Below are positions 42,853 through 51,450 of a DNA stretch of 64,000 bases, piece after piece. Both the position numbers and the translations under genes were made by a program. This DNA comes from Algoriphagus aestuarii. GTDB lineage: Bacteria; Bacteroidota; Bacteroidia; Cytophagales; Cyclobacteriaceae. Position 1 is the first letter of the stretch; every line of letters starts with the position of its first letter. Location: assembly GCA_017051695.1 (NCBI GenBank), contig JAFIDK010000002.1:682001-746000 (forward strand). Reading direction: 5' to 3'. The notes beneath the pieces are model-generated. The model saw only the letters and a list, made by a program, of their open reading frames with translations, had not been told where the DNA came from and searched no databases.

Positions 42853-43362
42853 ATGCAGTATTTTCAGGGACAGTTAGAAAATTTTGATTTCAATCATTGG
42901 AGTTATCATGTACCTGTTCCTGAAACTATTTCTTCGGTGTTTATTGAGGCAAATACCCGAAGAGTTTTAGTGACCATCAATTCACACGGTCCCTGGCATA
43001 TGGCCTTATTTAAAGGGAAAAACTACTGGTATATTCTGGTCAATCAAGAAATCAGAACAAAACTAAACTTGCAAAGAGGAGATAACCTTCAAATAAGCCT
43101 GGAAAAAGATGAAAGTGAATTCGGTCATGAATTACCCGAAGAATTTCAGGTATTAATGGATCAGGATGAAGAAGGAAATGCCTATTTCAGGGCCCTGACC
43201 CCAGGCAAACAAAGAAGCTTGGTTTATTTAGTCACAAAAGTCAAAAATTCAGAAAGCCGAATGAAAAAATCATTGGCCATCATGCATCATTTGAGATTGA
43301 CCAAAGGAAAATTGGACTTTAAACAACTCAATGAATTGATTAAATATTATAACAATTTGTGA
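42853..43362 (+). CDS. DUF1905/YdeI-type protein
   Basis: The 169-residue protein has an N-terminal DUF1905-like beta domain (FQGQLENFDFNHWSYHVPVP, RVLVTINSHGPWHMALF, GDNLQISLEKDES). A C-terminal helical YdeI/OmpD-associated segment follows (ALTPGKQRSLVYLVTKVKNSESRMKKS). Related proteins are linked to bacteriocin or peptide resistance, without a known mechanism. It follows the hybrid kinase by 6 bp, so it may share that transcript. Confidence 0.82.
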   Translation: MQYFQGQLENFDFNHWSYHVPVPETISSVFIEANTRRVLVTINSHGPWHMALFKGKNYWYILVNQEIRTKLNLQRGDNLQISLEKDESEFGHELPEEFQVLMDQDEEGNAYFRALTPGKQRSLVYLVTKVKNSESRMKKSLAIMHHLRLTKGKLDFKQLNELIKYYNNL

Positions 43363-43417
43363 GAGGCTGTTAACAGCTGTGTGAAAACTTCGTCTTGATG
43401 AAAACTAAATCTCACCC

Positions 43418-43717
43418 ATGAAAATTTCCTATTTCTATCTTTTATTCTTCTCCCTTTTGCTTACTTTTTCCTCTTGCCAGGACAAAGACGACCAAGAGGC
43501 AGACTTTAGCAAAATCCGGGAAATCGGTTACAATTATTTAAATGAAGCGACCCAAGAAACCATTATTGGAGATTGGCGAAAAGCGGTAGTCAGAAAAATG
43601 GGTAATGGTAATTATGAACTCCTTTTTAACACCAATCAAGATGCATTGTTAGGTCCTATTTTACTGGAGATTGATGGCGAAACCCGGACAGTAATTAAAA
43701 TGTATCCCAGGAATTAG
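43418..43717 (+). CDS. Small putative lipoprotein, not recognised
   Basis: The 99-residue product has a lipoprotein signal (LLFFSLLLTFSSC) and a short mature domain of about 80 residues (FSKIREIGYNYLNEATQETIIGDWRKAVVRKMGNGNYELLFN..., ending TVIKMYPRN). No family was recognised. The mature part looks like a small alpha-beta fold. It is followed immediately by a strong bidirectional terminator. Confidence 0.75.
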   Translation: MKISYFYLLFFSLLLTFSSCQDKDDQEADFSKIREIGYNYLNEATQETIIGDWRKAVVRKMGNGNYELLFNTNQDALLGPILLEIDGETRTVIKMYPRN

Positions 43718-43755
43718 TAATTAAAAAGAGAGCTGAAAAGCTCTCTTTTTAATTA
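43718..43755. terminator. Bidirectional terminator between the small lipoprotein and THX genes
   Basis: A perfect 17-bp inverted repeat (43718-43734 with 43739-43755) has a GAAA loop. The core is AGAGAGCT/AGCTCTCT flanked by A- and T-runs. It overlaps the THX stop codon by 3 bp, and serves both strands. Confidence 0.93.
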
Positions 43756-43878
43756 CTTCTCTTTCACTTCAAACTTCTTCTTTCTTGCTAATTTATTGGA
43801 TTCTTTTTTGGGTCTGCTGGCACCAAATGTACCTCGATTGGTTTTGCCTTTTTTAGTTTTAATATCTCCTTTTCCCAT
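43753..43878 (-). CDS. 30S ribosomal protein THX
   Basis: A 41-residue frame, ATG at 43878 and stop TAA at 43753, encodes a highly basic peptide beginning MGKGDIKTKKGKTNRGTFGA with SRPKK next. The MGKGDxKTxxGKxxRGxxGxxRP pattern is that of bacterial ribosomal protein THX, a small 30S subunit peptide known from Thermus and Bacteroidota. Here it has a lysine-rich C-terminal extension of about 16 residues. It has its own promoter-like sequence upstream and a strong terminator downstream. Confidence 0.88.
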   Translation of the reverse strand: MGKGDIKTKKGKTNRGTFGASRPKKESNKLARKKKFEVKEK

Positions 43879-43904
43879 AAAATTTTGGTTTAATTTGATT
43901 TAGT

Positions 43905-43935
43905 CGAAGTTAAAAAACTGCTTAAATAATGTCAA
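43905..43935 (-). promoter_or_regulatory. Promoter of ribosomal protein THX gene
   Basis: On the minus strand TTG (43933-43935) and TAACTTCG (43905-43912, one mismatch to TAnnTTTG) are 20 bp apart, 27 bp upstream of the THX start codon. This fits the Bacteroidota -33/-7 promoter layout. Confidence 0.5.
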
Positions 43936-44007
43936 GAGGGGTGATAAATTTGAAAAAGCATAAATTTATTTTGTCATATAAGTCAGTAATTTTGATCTTT
44001 CCCCGGC

Positions 44008-44727
44008 ATGAAAAAATTACCACAGATCAATTGTGATTTAGGAGAAGGAATCAAATCCGAAGAATCCATTTTTCCTTGGATTGATGCTGCAAGTGTCGCA
44101 TGTGGCGGGCATTTTGGGGATCAAGAAAGCATGGCAAAAACACTTGAGTTAGCCAAGAAATACGGAAAGAAAGCGGGATCGCATCCCTCCTATCCGGATA
44201 AAGAAAACTTCGGGAGAAAATCGATGAAGATTTCCATAGAAAATCTAATCGATTCCATTCACTCTCAAATCGAGAACTTCCAAAAAGAATCACGGGATTT
44301 AGATATTTCAATGGATCATATCAAGTTTCATGGAGCTTTGTATAATGATGCTGCCAGAGATGAAAGATTGGCAGATCAACTGACCGATTTCCTCCAAGAG
44401 GCTTTTCCGAAATCAATCATTTTTTGTTCGCCTGCGTCTTTCATGGAAAGATTTTCAATAAAAAAGGGCTTAAACTTCAAATTGGAAGTTTTTGCAGATA
44501 GAGCCTATAACTCTGATCTCTCTTTAGTCTCCAGAACAATTCGGGGATCACTTTTGAGCGATTACGAAAGCATTTCTAGCCATTTGGAGGTATTGTTTTC
44601 TGAAGGGAAAATTCTAAGTGCAAGTGGAGATAAATTACCGGTCAATGCAGACACCCTTTGTTTCCATGGTGATAATCCAGGTTTAAATCACTTTCTACCT
44701 AAAATCCGAAAAAAATGGTGGAATTAG
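44008..44727 (+). CDS. pxpA: 5-oxoprolinase subunit A (LamB/YcsF family)
   Basis: The 239-residue protein has the family signatures INCDLGEG at the start, DAASVACGGHFGD, KAGSHPSYPDKENFGRKSM and KFHGALYNDAA. With PxpB and PxpC it forms the ATP-dependent bacterial 5-oxoprolinase, which opens pyroglutamate to glutamate. The three genes overlap in order (13 bp and 4 bp), an operon. The NRAMP-type transporter that often accompanies this set is absent. Confidence 0.93.
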   Translation: MKKLPQINCDLGEGIKSEESIFPWIDAASVACGGHFGDQESMAKTLELAKKYGKKAGSHPSYPDKENFGRKSMKISIENLIDSIHSQIENFQKESRDLDISMDHIKFHGALYNDAARDERLADQLTDFLQEAFPKSIIFCSPASFMERFSIKKGLNFKLEVFADRAYNSDLSLVSRTIRGSLLSDYESISSHLEVLFSEGKILSASGDKLPVNADTLCFHGDNPGLNHFLPKIRKKWWN

Positions 44728-45416
44728 GACCAAACCATACGATAATTAGTCCCTCTATTTCGGAGCTGAAATGGGACTGGGAAATTTCAGACCGATTACT
44801 TCAGATTCAACTTGCTACCAAAAAGAAACTAGAGAATCAATACAAAAGTGAAATTCATGAAATTAGAATCGGATTCAGAACCTTGGGGATTTTATGGAAT
44901 CGTTTGCCTGACACCAATCATCTCCAACATTTTTTAGATGAAAATAAAGAACCAAAAACTTCAGCTCTTCCTACCAAGACATGGAAAATCCCTGTCTGCT
45001 ATGAGGATGAATTTGCACAAGACCTGCCTCAATTGGCCAAATCAAAAAACATGAGTCCCGAAGACTTGATTAAATTGCATTCTCAAAACCACTATCGTAT
45101 CCATTTCTTTGGCTTTTTGCCTGGATTCATGTATTTGCAGGGCCTTGCAGAGAAATTATACTCAGCCCGAAAATCCGTACCCGACAGAAATATAGCAGCA
45201 GGTTCTGTAGCGATTGGGGGCTCTCAGACAGGTATTTACCCTACCAATAGCCCAGGAGGATGGCATGTTATCGGACGAAGCCCCTCGTCTTTTTTTGATG
45301 CAAAAAAGATCCCTCCTGTATGGGCATCTCCCGGCGATCTGATCCGGTTTTATCCAATTACAAAAGAAGAATTTTTCAGATTAGGGAAGTCACATGATCA
45401 ACCTAACCTACTATGA
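44715..45416 (+). CDS. pxpB: 5-oxoprolinase subunit B (KipI-like)
   Basis: This 233-residue protein has the KipI/allophanate-hydrolase-subunit-1 core: WKIPVCYEDEFAQDL, HFFGFLPGFMYLQGL, and GSVAIGGSQTGIYPTNSPGG followed by WHVIGRSP. Its start overlaps pxpA by 13 bp and its end overlaps pxpC by 4 bp. It partners PxpC in the second half-reaction of pyroglutamate cleavage. Confidence 0.93.
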   Translation: MVELGPNHTIISPSISELKWDWEISDRLLQIQLATKKKLENQYKSEIHEIRIGFRTLGILWNRLPDTNHLQHFLDENKEPKTSALPTKTWKIPVCYEDEFAQDLPQLAKSKNMSPEDLIKLHSQNHYRIHFFGFLPGFMYLQGLAEKLYSARKSVPDRNIAAGSVAIGGSQTGIYPTNSPGGWHVIGRSPSSFFDAKKIPPVWASPGDLIRFYPITKEEFFRLGKSHDQPNLL

Positions 45417-46303
45417 TTAAAGACCCTGCAAGCCTAGCGATTCTAAAAACAGGCCCCGGCACTAGCATACAAGACTTGGGAAGAGTTGGCTTCGGTCAAT
45501 TCGGTATACCGATTTCCGGTGCCCTGGATATTATAGCTACAAAATGGGTTAACCACCTTCTTAAAAACAAGGAATCTGAAGCTGTATTGGAAATTTCTCA
45601 ACCTGGCTTGAAAATTCATTTTGAAGCTCCAACTCAGATTTGCTTGGCAGGAGCTAAATCAAAAGTGTTTTTGAACGGAAACCAGGTTAATACAGAAGGT
45701 TTAATTGAAATTGATTTTGGGGACTTAGTAGAAATTGGGGAAATACTTATAGGATCTAAAATTTATCTTGGAATAAAGCATGGTTTTAGAATACATCCGG
45801 TGATGCAAAGCAAGAGTTTTTATGAAGGAATATTGGGAACAGGAAACTTAAAAAAAGGAGATCAAATCGGGTATTTCACCAATCATGAAAAACCGATTTC
45901 CTCCTCAGTCAACGTAAAGTTTGACAGAAATTGGATGTGCTCAGAAACAATTGTCGCCTATCGAGGCCCAGAGTGGCATTTTTTGCTGGATACCGAAAAA
46001 GAGCTGATTGTCACGACAAGTTTTACGGTTTCCAGTCTTCAAAACAGAATGGCCATCCAACTGAATGAATTGATTCCAAATTCTTTGGAAGAAATGGCTA
46101 CAGCTGCGGTTTACCCCGGTACGGTCCAACTTACTTCTGGAGGAAAAATGATTGTCTTGATGAAGGACGCTCAAGTAACTGGAGGTTACCCTAGAGTTTT
46201 GCAGTTACCAGAACTTTCCATAGCTCAGATAGCTCAGAAAAAACCTGGAGAAAGAATAACTTTTGAAATAGAAAAAGGCTTTGATTTCTCAAAGCCTCAT
46301 TAA
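45413..46303 (+). CDS. pxpC: 5-oxoprolinase subunit C (KipA-like)
   Basis: The 296-residue protein belongs to the KipA / biotin-dependent carboxyltransferase-like family: KTGPGTSIQDLGRVGFGQFGIPISGALD at the N-terminus, a central VAYRGPEWHFL, and a C-terminal SSLQNRMAIQL...PGTVQLTSGGKMIVLMKDAQVTGGYPRVLQL. It is the last gene of pxpABC and is convergent with a lipoprotein gene 17 bp away. Confidence 0.93.
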   Translation: MIKDPASLAILKTGPGTSIQDLGRVGFGQFGIPISGALDIIATKWVNHLLKNKESEAVLEISQPGLKIHFEAPTQICLAGAKSKVFLNGNQVNTEGLIEIDFGDLVEIGEILIGSKIYLGIKHGFRIHPVMQSKSFYEGILGTGNLKKGDQIGYFTNHEKPISSSVNVKFDRNWMCSETIVAYRGPEWHFLLDTEKELIVTTSFTVSSLQNRMAIQLNELIPNSLEEMATAAVYPGTVQLTSGGKMIVLMKDAQVTGGYPRVLQLPELSIAQIAQKKPGERITFEIEKGFDFSKPH

Positions 46304-46320
46304 AAAATATTCCCTGTTTC

Positions 46321-47334
46321 TTATCTTCCTGTACCTGGAACAGCCTGGTGGTTATCCCAAAATCTCGACCAGATAAAGAGCATTTCAAACTCGAATTTCC
46401 TTCTGTTTAATTGAATTGTAGCCCAGTCTTTATCACCGGAATCATCATAGGAATCGCTGGCTAACTGACCGATAGATCCCATCCCTCCGATTTTATAAAG
46501 GTTACTTAAATCGTCTTCTAGGCTTAGTCCATAGAAACCTAGAGACTCAATCAAAATATCAGCTTTTCCCCTACCTCGCGGATCTGCAGCCGCTGACTCT
46601 CTTATTTTTTGAACTGCCGGAAGCAGCATCCCAATTGCCACAGGATCTACTCCTGCTGAAAGTTGCAAATCATTCAAGGCTCCTCCAATGCTGGCAGGAT
46701 CTATATTTCTTGCATTCAGACCCAAAACAAACTCAGCAGTTTCTTCTAGTTCCGGCTGTTTGATAGGTGGTATACTATCCTCCCAAGGGCTTCGCGATGG
46801 AGCACTTGTTGCTCCATTACCACTAAATACTTTTGCGAAATAATATTCCCGATCGGTTGATTCCCCTTTGATGTCACCTATTTTCAAATATCCTGCAGCT
46901 GCAGCTTGAGGAGCGGACGCAATATCATATTCGATTTCATGCTCACCACCAGCCATCGCCTCGTGGTTTCTTTTAGCCTGATAACTAAAAGTAGCTCCTC
47001 GCTTCATTAAAGTCGAATCAAAAATTTCCAGTGACTCAAGAATCATTGTCATCAAGAATCCTTCTCTTGACCTTGAATTTCTAAGAACTTCTTCGGCTTT
47101 TGAGGGTGGTAATTCATTCATCACTCCTAAATACGAGTTTTCAGCTATTTCATAATTAAAGCTTACTTTACCAGAACCAAGCCCACCGCTTGAGGTTCCA
47201 CCAAGACGTGCGTTTGGATTATTTTCTGCTACAGCCTGATCTACATCTGCAAACAAGGCTTCTTCATTTTGAGAATCACATGAACTGTTAAAAATCATGG
47301 CTCCCAGACCGATAATAAAAAGATACTTTTTCAT
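46321..47334 (-). CDS. Putative lipoprotein of unknown function
   Basis: The 337-residue product has a lipoprotein signal peptide (MKKYLFIIGLGAMIFNSSC). The mature part starts acidic, then has a Gly/Ser-rich linker (LGGTSSGGLGSGK) and a mixed alpha-beta body. It contains a stretch GVDPVAIGMLLPAVQKIRES, resembling the pseudopilin-like DUF1559 motif only by chance, as the rest does not fit. Several acidic and Trp-containing motifs occur near the C-terminus (FEMLFIWSRFWDNHQAVPG). No family was recognised. It is monocistronic and convergent with pxpABC. Confidence 0.75.
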   Translation of the reverse strand: MKKYLFIIGLGAMIFNSSCDSQNEEALFADVDQAVAENNPNARLGGTSSGGLGSGKVSFNYEIAENSYLGVMNELPPSKAEEVLRNSRSREGFLMTMILESLEIFDSTLMKRGATFSYQAKRNHEAMAGGEHEIEYDIASAPQAAAAGYLKIGDIKGESTDREYYFAKVFSGNGATSAPSRSPWEDSIPPIKQPELEETAEFVLGLNARNIDPASIGGALNDLQLSAGVDPVAIGMLLPAVQKIRESAAADPRGRGKADILIESLGFYGLSLEDDLSNLYKIGGMGSIGQLASDSYDDSGDKDWATIQLNRRKFEFEMLFIWSRFWDNHQAVPGTGR

Positions 47335-47671
47335 GTTTTTATAAAATTTGATTGGTTTCGAAATCGCCGGAGAATTGTTTCTTCGGACGATTCAAACTTA
47401 GCATCCTATCATTCAGGAATTTTGGCCAAATAGATGAATTGGGGATTTTGATTGATGAAACACCTATTTCAATTGATCTTGCCAAAACTCTCGTATCCTA
47501 TTGATTTTCAAGGATTTTTTCAAGCTAAAATCAACTGTCAATTGAAAAGTATAATCCATCAATTGAAAAGGTTCATTCACAAAACCAATCCAAAACGGAA
47601 TGGAAAAACAACTAGATTTCCAGTAATCAGTCTAGCCATATAAAGCTTCTGACCTTTAAATTTAACTCAGC
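47335..47671. promoter_or_regulatory. Long upstream region of the LytS/LytTR operon with direct repeats
   Basis: This 337-bp region separates the lipoprotein gene from the sensor operon. It contains a direct repeat TCAATTGAAAAG at 47538-47549 and 47559-47570 with 21-bp periodicity, the arrangement bound by LytTR-domain regulators. A further TCAATTGA octamer is at 47469-47476. A short plus-strand frame here (47452-47643) has no family features and is not called. Confidence 0.45.
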
Positions 47672-48868
47672 GTGTCCAGTCAAAAAGTCCATATTAGCCC
47701 GAAAGAAATCGAAGAGATATTACTTCACTTTTCCAAATCAATGACTGCTTTGGAAACTGAGGATGAGATTCTTTGGGACATGGTGAATAATTGCATTTCC
47801 ATTCTCGGTTTTGAAGATGCTGTCGTCTATTTAGTGGATGAGAAAAAAGTCTATTTAGAACAAAAAGCAGCAATCGGCCCTAAAAACCCAAGAGGAAAAG
47901 AAATCATCAATGCCTTAAAAATAAAAATTGGCGAGGGTATTACCGGACAAGTGGCCGCGACAGGTCTTCCAATTATTATTGAAGACACCAGAAACCACCC
48001 AAGCTATATTCAAGATGATGCTTTTCGTCTTTCTGAGATAGCAGTTCCGATTTTATTAGAAGGAAAGGTCATTGGCGTGATAGATAGCGAAAATTCCCAA
48101 GCCAATTATTTCACCAATCAACACCTGAAAATCCTTTTAGCTGTCGCTTCAATCTATGCGGGTAGAATAGCCCACCTTCGAGCACTAAAAACCATCAAAG
48201 AAACAGAATTTGAAAGATGGAAGATTCAACAAAAAGCTAGCAGACTGCAAATGGAGGCACTTTCCTCACAGTTGAGTCCACATTTTGTTTTTAACTCTCT
48301 CAATGCTATCCAGCACTATATTCTATTGGAGGATAAGCGGAAATCATTGAGGTTCCTTAGCGTATTCGGGAAACTATTACGGTATTTTATGAGTCAGATT
48401 CATGAAGAATCTGTCAATGTCTCTCAAGAACTGCAGATGTTAGACTGGTACCTTCAACTACAAAAGCTACGGTATGAAACCAAGCTCTCCTATGCCATTT
48501 CAGAAGGAAACCTCAAAGATCATCTTAATGCAAAGATTCCTGCCATCATTGTCCAAAGTTTATTGGAAAACCTCTTGGAAGAGCACATTTCCCAATCCAA
48601 TGGCAATTCAGAAATCGAAATAAGTTTCCATATTTCGCCAACTGAGGTTAAATTCAATGTGTTGATTAACTATTTACTACCTGAAAGCAACAGTACGAAT
48701 CCATCCAGTTATTTTAAAAGTCTAACTCCCTGGGAAGAATTTGTAAAATTGCTAAATGAGATAAGACCTTTTGAAATCAAATCTCAGGTATTTGAAAAAT
48801 CAGCACCAGATAGTAACAGTTCCTTAAAATCTGTTCAATTGATCTTTCCCAATTTGGCCACTGCATGA
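47672..48868 (+). CDS. GAF-LytS-type histidine kinase homologue, probable pseudokinase
   Basis: The protein starts at GTG (398 residues) with a GAF domain (about 15-175; GEGITGQVAATGLPIIIEDT, SEIAVPILLEGKVIGVIDSEN). A LytS-type His-kinase segment follows, with LSPHFVFNSLNAIQHYIL (H204). The ATPase domain is degenerate. An N-box-like LENLLEEH remains, but the DNGxG box expected about 45 residues later reads INYLLPES and no glycine-rich G2 loop follows. It probably cannot bind ATP. It overlaps the next gene, an intact LytS-type kinase, by 4 bp. A regulatory or heterodimer role is inferred. Confidence 0.85.
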   Translation: MSSQKVHISPKEIEEILLHFSKSMTALETEDEILWDMVNNCISILGFEDAVVYLVDEKKVYLEQKAAIGPKNPRGKEIINALKIKIGEGITGQVAATGLPIIIEDTRNHPSYIQDDAFRLSEIAVPILLEGKVIGVIDSENSQANYFTNQHLKILLAVASIYAGRIAHLRALKTIKETEFERWKIQQKASRLQMEALSSQLSPHFVFNSLNAIQHYILLEDKRKSLRFLSVFGKLLRYFMSQIHEESVNVSQELQMLDWYLQLQKLRYETKLSYAISEGNLKDHLNAKIPAIIVQSLLENLLEEHISQSNGNSEIEISFHISPTEVKFNVLINYLLPESNSTNPSSYFKSLTPWEEFVKLLNEIRPFEIKSQVFEKSAPDSNSSLKSVQLIFPNLATA

Positions 48869-50688
48869 AGGCAATTTTCTTTGTTTTAATTTTTTCAATC
48901 TCATCCGCTTCCATCCTCTTGGCGCAAGAAAGCTCGCATCTTTACCATATCACTTTACAAACAAAGGTTTTTAAATCAGAATCAAAACTTACTATCCAGG
49001 AGGCAATTCAACTATCAGGAGAGAATAAATTCCATGAAACGGAAAAGCTGGGAGTAGCAAATTCTACTCTTCGCTATTGGTTTGAGGTAAATTTAAAAAA
49101 CCAATTAAATAAGATAGAAAATCAGGACTCCATCTATTTTTATCCATATGGAGTTGAAAAAGGTGCAGTTTATATCTTTAGAAATGGGCTTTTAACTCCG
49201 CTTTCCTATAACAGAATGGAGAAAAACGAATTAAAAAGGACAAGCCCCGAAAGTCCACTTTTTATCCCCATTGGCAAAAATGAGTTGATTAATGGATCCA
49301 AAATCTTTGTACTCGCAGAATACGTCAGAGCCACTCCTGATCTTTCCAATAAAACTTTTGCCTTTAGCACTCCGGAAGACCACAAACTTTTTTCCAATTA
49401 TATCAGCATAGGTTCATTCAAAAGCCAGGTATTGGCTTTTTTCTTTTTGGGTGTTTCCACTGTTTTGATGGTTTTCAACCTGATTTTATTTTTTAACATG
49501 AAAGAGCGCCAATACATCTATTATGGGCTGTTCTTGTTTTTTCAATTGGTTTATTATTCCAGAATCAGTCCTTATTTAGCTGCAAACTTTGGATATAATT
49601 ATGATCATTTCTTTTTCTGGCTGACCACTGTCTCACAGGTTCTGATCAATACGAGCTACTTACTGTTTATTCGACACTTTTTGGATTTTCATCACCAGCT
49701 GCCAAAATTTGACAAGATTGTCAAAGCCATTGCCATTGGTTTGTTATGCTTTATGTTGGTGATGAGCGTTCTCATTTATCAGGATCCATACAGCTTATTG
49801 CAGGCAAGTTTAATGAATTGGCAACGCTATTTCATGGCTGCTTTTGCTTTTTTAGGTGTGATTTATCTATGGAAAGCTTATCAGGGTAAACTGGTTTATT
49901 TTGTCATCAGTGGAACTATCGTTTTTACTACTGGTGCTTTGATGACCATGTTTTATCTGGATCTGGATTATATGATTACAGGCTCTGCTATTGAAAGTAC
50001 CATATTCGCATTGGGACTTTCCTATAAAATCAAAACCATCAGTACAGAAAAAAGAGTAGCGGAACAGGAAACTTTCCAGACGCGCCTGGGTGCTTTGAGA
50101 GCTCAGATCAATCCTCATTTTATTTTTAACAGCCTGAGTTCCATACAGCATCTGATCAGCAGCGAGCAAAAAGGGGCTGCTCTAAAATATCTTGCCAAAT
50201 TCAGCAAATTTGTAAGACAAGTCCTGGAGAATTCACTGGATATTCATGTGACGCTGGAAAAGGAAATTGAGCTTTTGAAAGTCTACCTGGACCTGGAATC
50301 TTTGAGGTTTGACCATACGTTTACCTTTGAGATATTGCTTCCCGAAAACAGCACGCTACTCTATGAAGAAGTACCGATGTTGATTATCCAACCTTTTGTA
50401 GAGAATGCCATTAAACATGGTTTAGTACCTAAACAATCCTCAGATAAAAAATTGACGATCCGCTTTATGGATCGGGAAGAATATATCATCTGTGAAGTAG
50501 AAGATAACGGCATAGGGAGGAAAGCAGCAGCACTAAACAAAGGCACAAACTACCGTCCTTCCCGAGGCATGAGCCTAACTTATGAACGGCTTCAAATGAG
50601 TAATTCGTGGAACAAAGTAAAAGATCCAATCCTTATTGAGGATTTGGAACCTGGAACAAAAGTGACCATCAAAATTCCAAAACAATGA
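48865..50688 (+). CDS. 7TM-DISM sensor LytS-type histidine kinase
   Basis: The 607-residue protein has a signal peptide, an extracellular beta domain (about 25-190) and seven membrane helices (about 195-395, starting VLAFFFLGVSTVLMVFNLIL). A His-kinase segment follows with AQINPHFIFNSLSSIQHLI (H418). The ATPase domain is intact, with N box PFVENAIKHGL and G1 VEDNGIGR. This is the common Bacteroidota 7TM-DISM/LytS architecture. It overlaps its neighbours by 4 bp on both sides and should phosphorylate the LytTR regulator that follows. Confidence 0.93.
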   Translation: MKAIFFVLIFSISSASILLAQESSHLYHITLQTKVFKSESKLTIQEAIQLSGENKFHETEKLGVANSTLRYWFEVNLKNQLNKIENQDSIYFYPYGVEKGAVYIFRNGLLTPLSYNRMEKNELKRTSPESPLFIPIGKNELINGSKIFVLAEYVRATPDLSNKTFAFSTPEDHKLFSNYISIGSFKSQVLAFFFLGVSTVLMVFNLILFFNMKERQYIYYGLFLFFQLVYYSRISPYLAANFGYNYDHFFFWLTTVSQVLINTSYLLFIRHFLDFHHQLPKFDKIVKAIAIGLLCFMLVMSVLIYQDPYSLLQASLMNWQRYFMAAFAFLGVIYLWKAYQGKLVYFVISGTIVFTTGALMTMFYLDLDYMITGSAIESTIFALGLSYKIKTISTEKRVAEQETFQTRLGALRAQINPHFIFNSLSSIQHLISSEQKGAALKYLAKFSKFVRQVLENSLDIHVTLEKEIELLKVYLDLESLRFDHTFTFEILLPENSTLLYEEVPMLIIQPFVENAIKHGLVPKQSSDKKLTIRFMDREEYIICEVEDNGIGRKAAALNKGTNYRPSRGMSLTYERLQMSNSWNKVKDPILIEDLEPGTKVTIKIPKQ

Positions 50689-51437
50689 AATCATTACAAG
50701 TGATTATCGTAGAGGATGAATTCCACAGCAGGGAAACCCTCAAAACGTTTATTAAAGAATATTGCCCGGAAGTGGAGCTACTTGATACTGCTGCTAATGT
50801 GGAAGAGGCGATCGAAAAAATCAATGACAAAAAACCAAACCTCGTTTTTATGGACATAGAACTCCAGACTGGAACTGGTTTTGATGTTATTCAAAAAGTA
50901 AGGCACAAGGATTTCCACCTGATTTTCACCACAGCTTTTGAACATTATGCAATCAAGGCCATCAAATTTAGCTCAATTGATTACCTATTAAAACCCATAG
51001 ACTTAGAAGAACTTCTCGAGGCTGTTCAAAAGGCAAAAGACCTAATTCAATCGGAATCCAGACAAAATCTTTTGGAAAACCTCCTTTCAAATTTTCAAGC
51101 ACCTCAACCTGAAAATAGAAAGATCTGTCTTTCCACCTCAGAAGGAATAGAGTTTATTCCCACTAATCACATCTGTTACTGCGAAGCCAACGGTTCCTAT
51201 ACCGACTTCCATCTAAAAGACAACCGAAAATTGGTCGTAAGCAAGAACCTAAAGGAATATGAAAACTTACTTTCTGAAATGGACTTTATGCGTGTCCATA
51301 ACAGTTTTTTGATCAACCTAAGCGAAGTAAAGAAATTCATCAAGTCAGAAGGAGGCTATATCGTGATGAACAATGACAAACAAGTAAGTATTTCCAACTC
51401 CAAAAGAGAAGAGTTCATGAAGCGGATGGGGATTTAA
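50685..51437 (+). CDS. LytTR-type response regulator
   Basis: The 250-residue protein has a receiver (VEDEFHS; phospho-acceptor D57 in LVFMDIEL; KPID lysine) and a C-terminal LytTR DNA-binding domain (ICLSTSEGIEFIPTNHICYC, FMRVHNSFLINLSEVKKF). It is the third gene of the translationally coupled operon and may bind the direct repeats upstream of the first gene (inferred). Confidence 0.94.
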   Translation: MKSLQVIIVEDEFHSRETLKTFIKEYCPEVELLDTAANVEEAIEKINDKKPNLVFMDIELQTGTGFDVIQKVRHKDFHLIFTTAFEHYAIKAIKFSSIDYLLKPIDLEELLEAVQKAKDLIQSESRQNLLENLLSNFQAPQPENRKICLSTSEGIEFIPTNHICYCEANGSYTDFHLKDNRKLVVSKNLKEYENLLSEMDFMRVHNSFLINLSEVKKFIKSEGGYIVMNNDKQVSISNSKREEFMKRMGI

Positions 51438-51450
51438 ATAATTAAAGGAT

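Noticed and set aside
43366-43377. Perfect 12-bp palindrome GCTGTTAACAGC between the DUF1905 and small lipoprotein genes
   Set aside because: No T-run, no second copy and no nearby regulator; may be chance.
46600-46670. Similarity of the orphan lipoprotein stretch LLPAVQKIRES to DUF1559 pseudopilin proteins
   Set aside because: The rest of the protein lacks the pilin N-terminus and the DUF1559 layout; likely coincidence.
47452-47643. Plus-strand frame of 63 residues in the LytS upstream region
   Set aside because: No family features, AT-rich composition and it coincides with repeated CAATTG motifs; treated as non-coding regulatory DNA.
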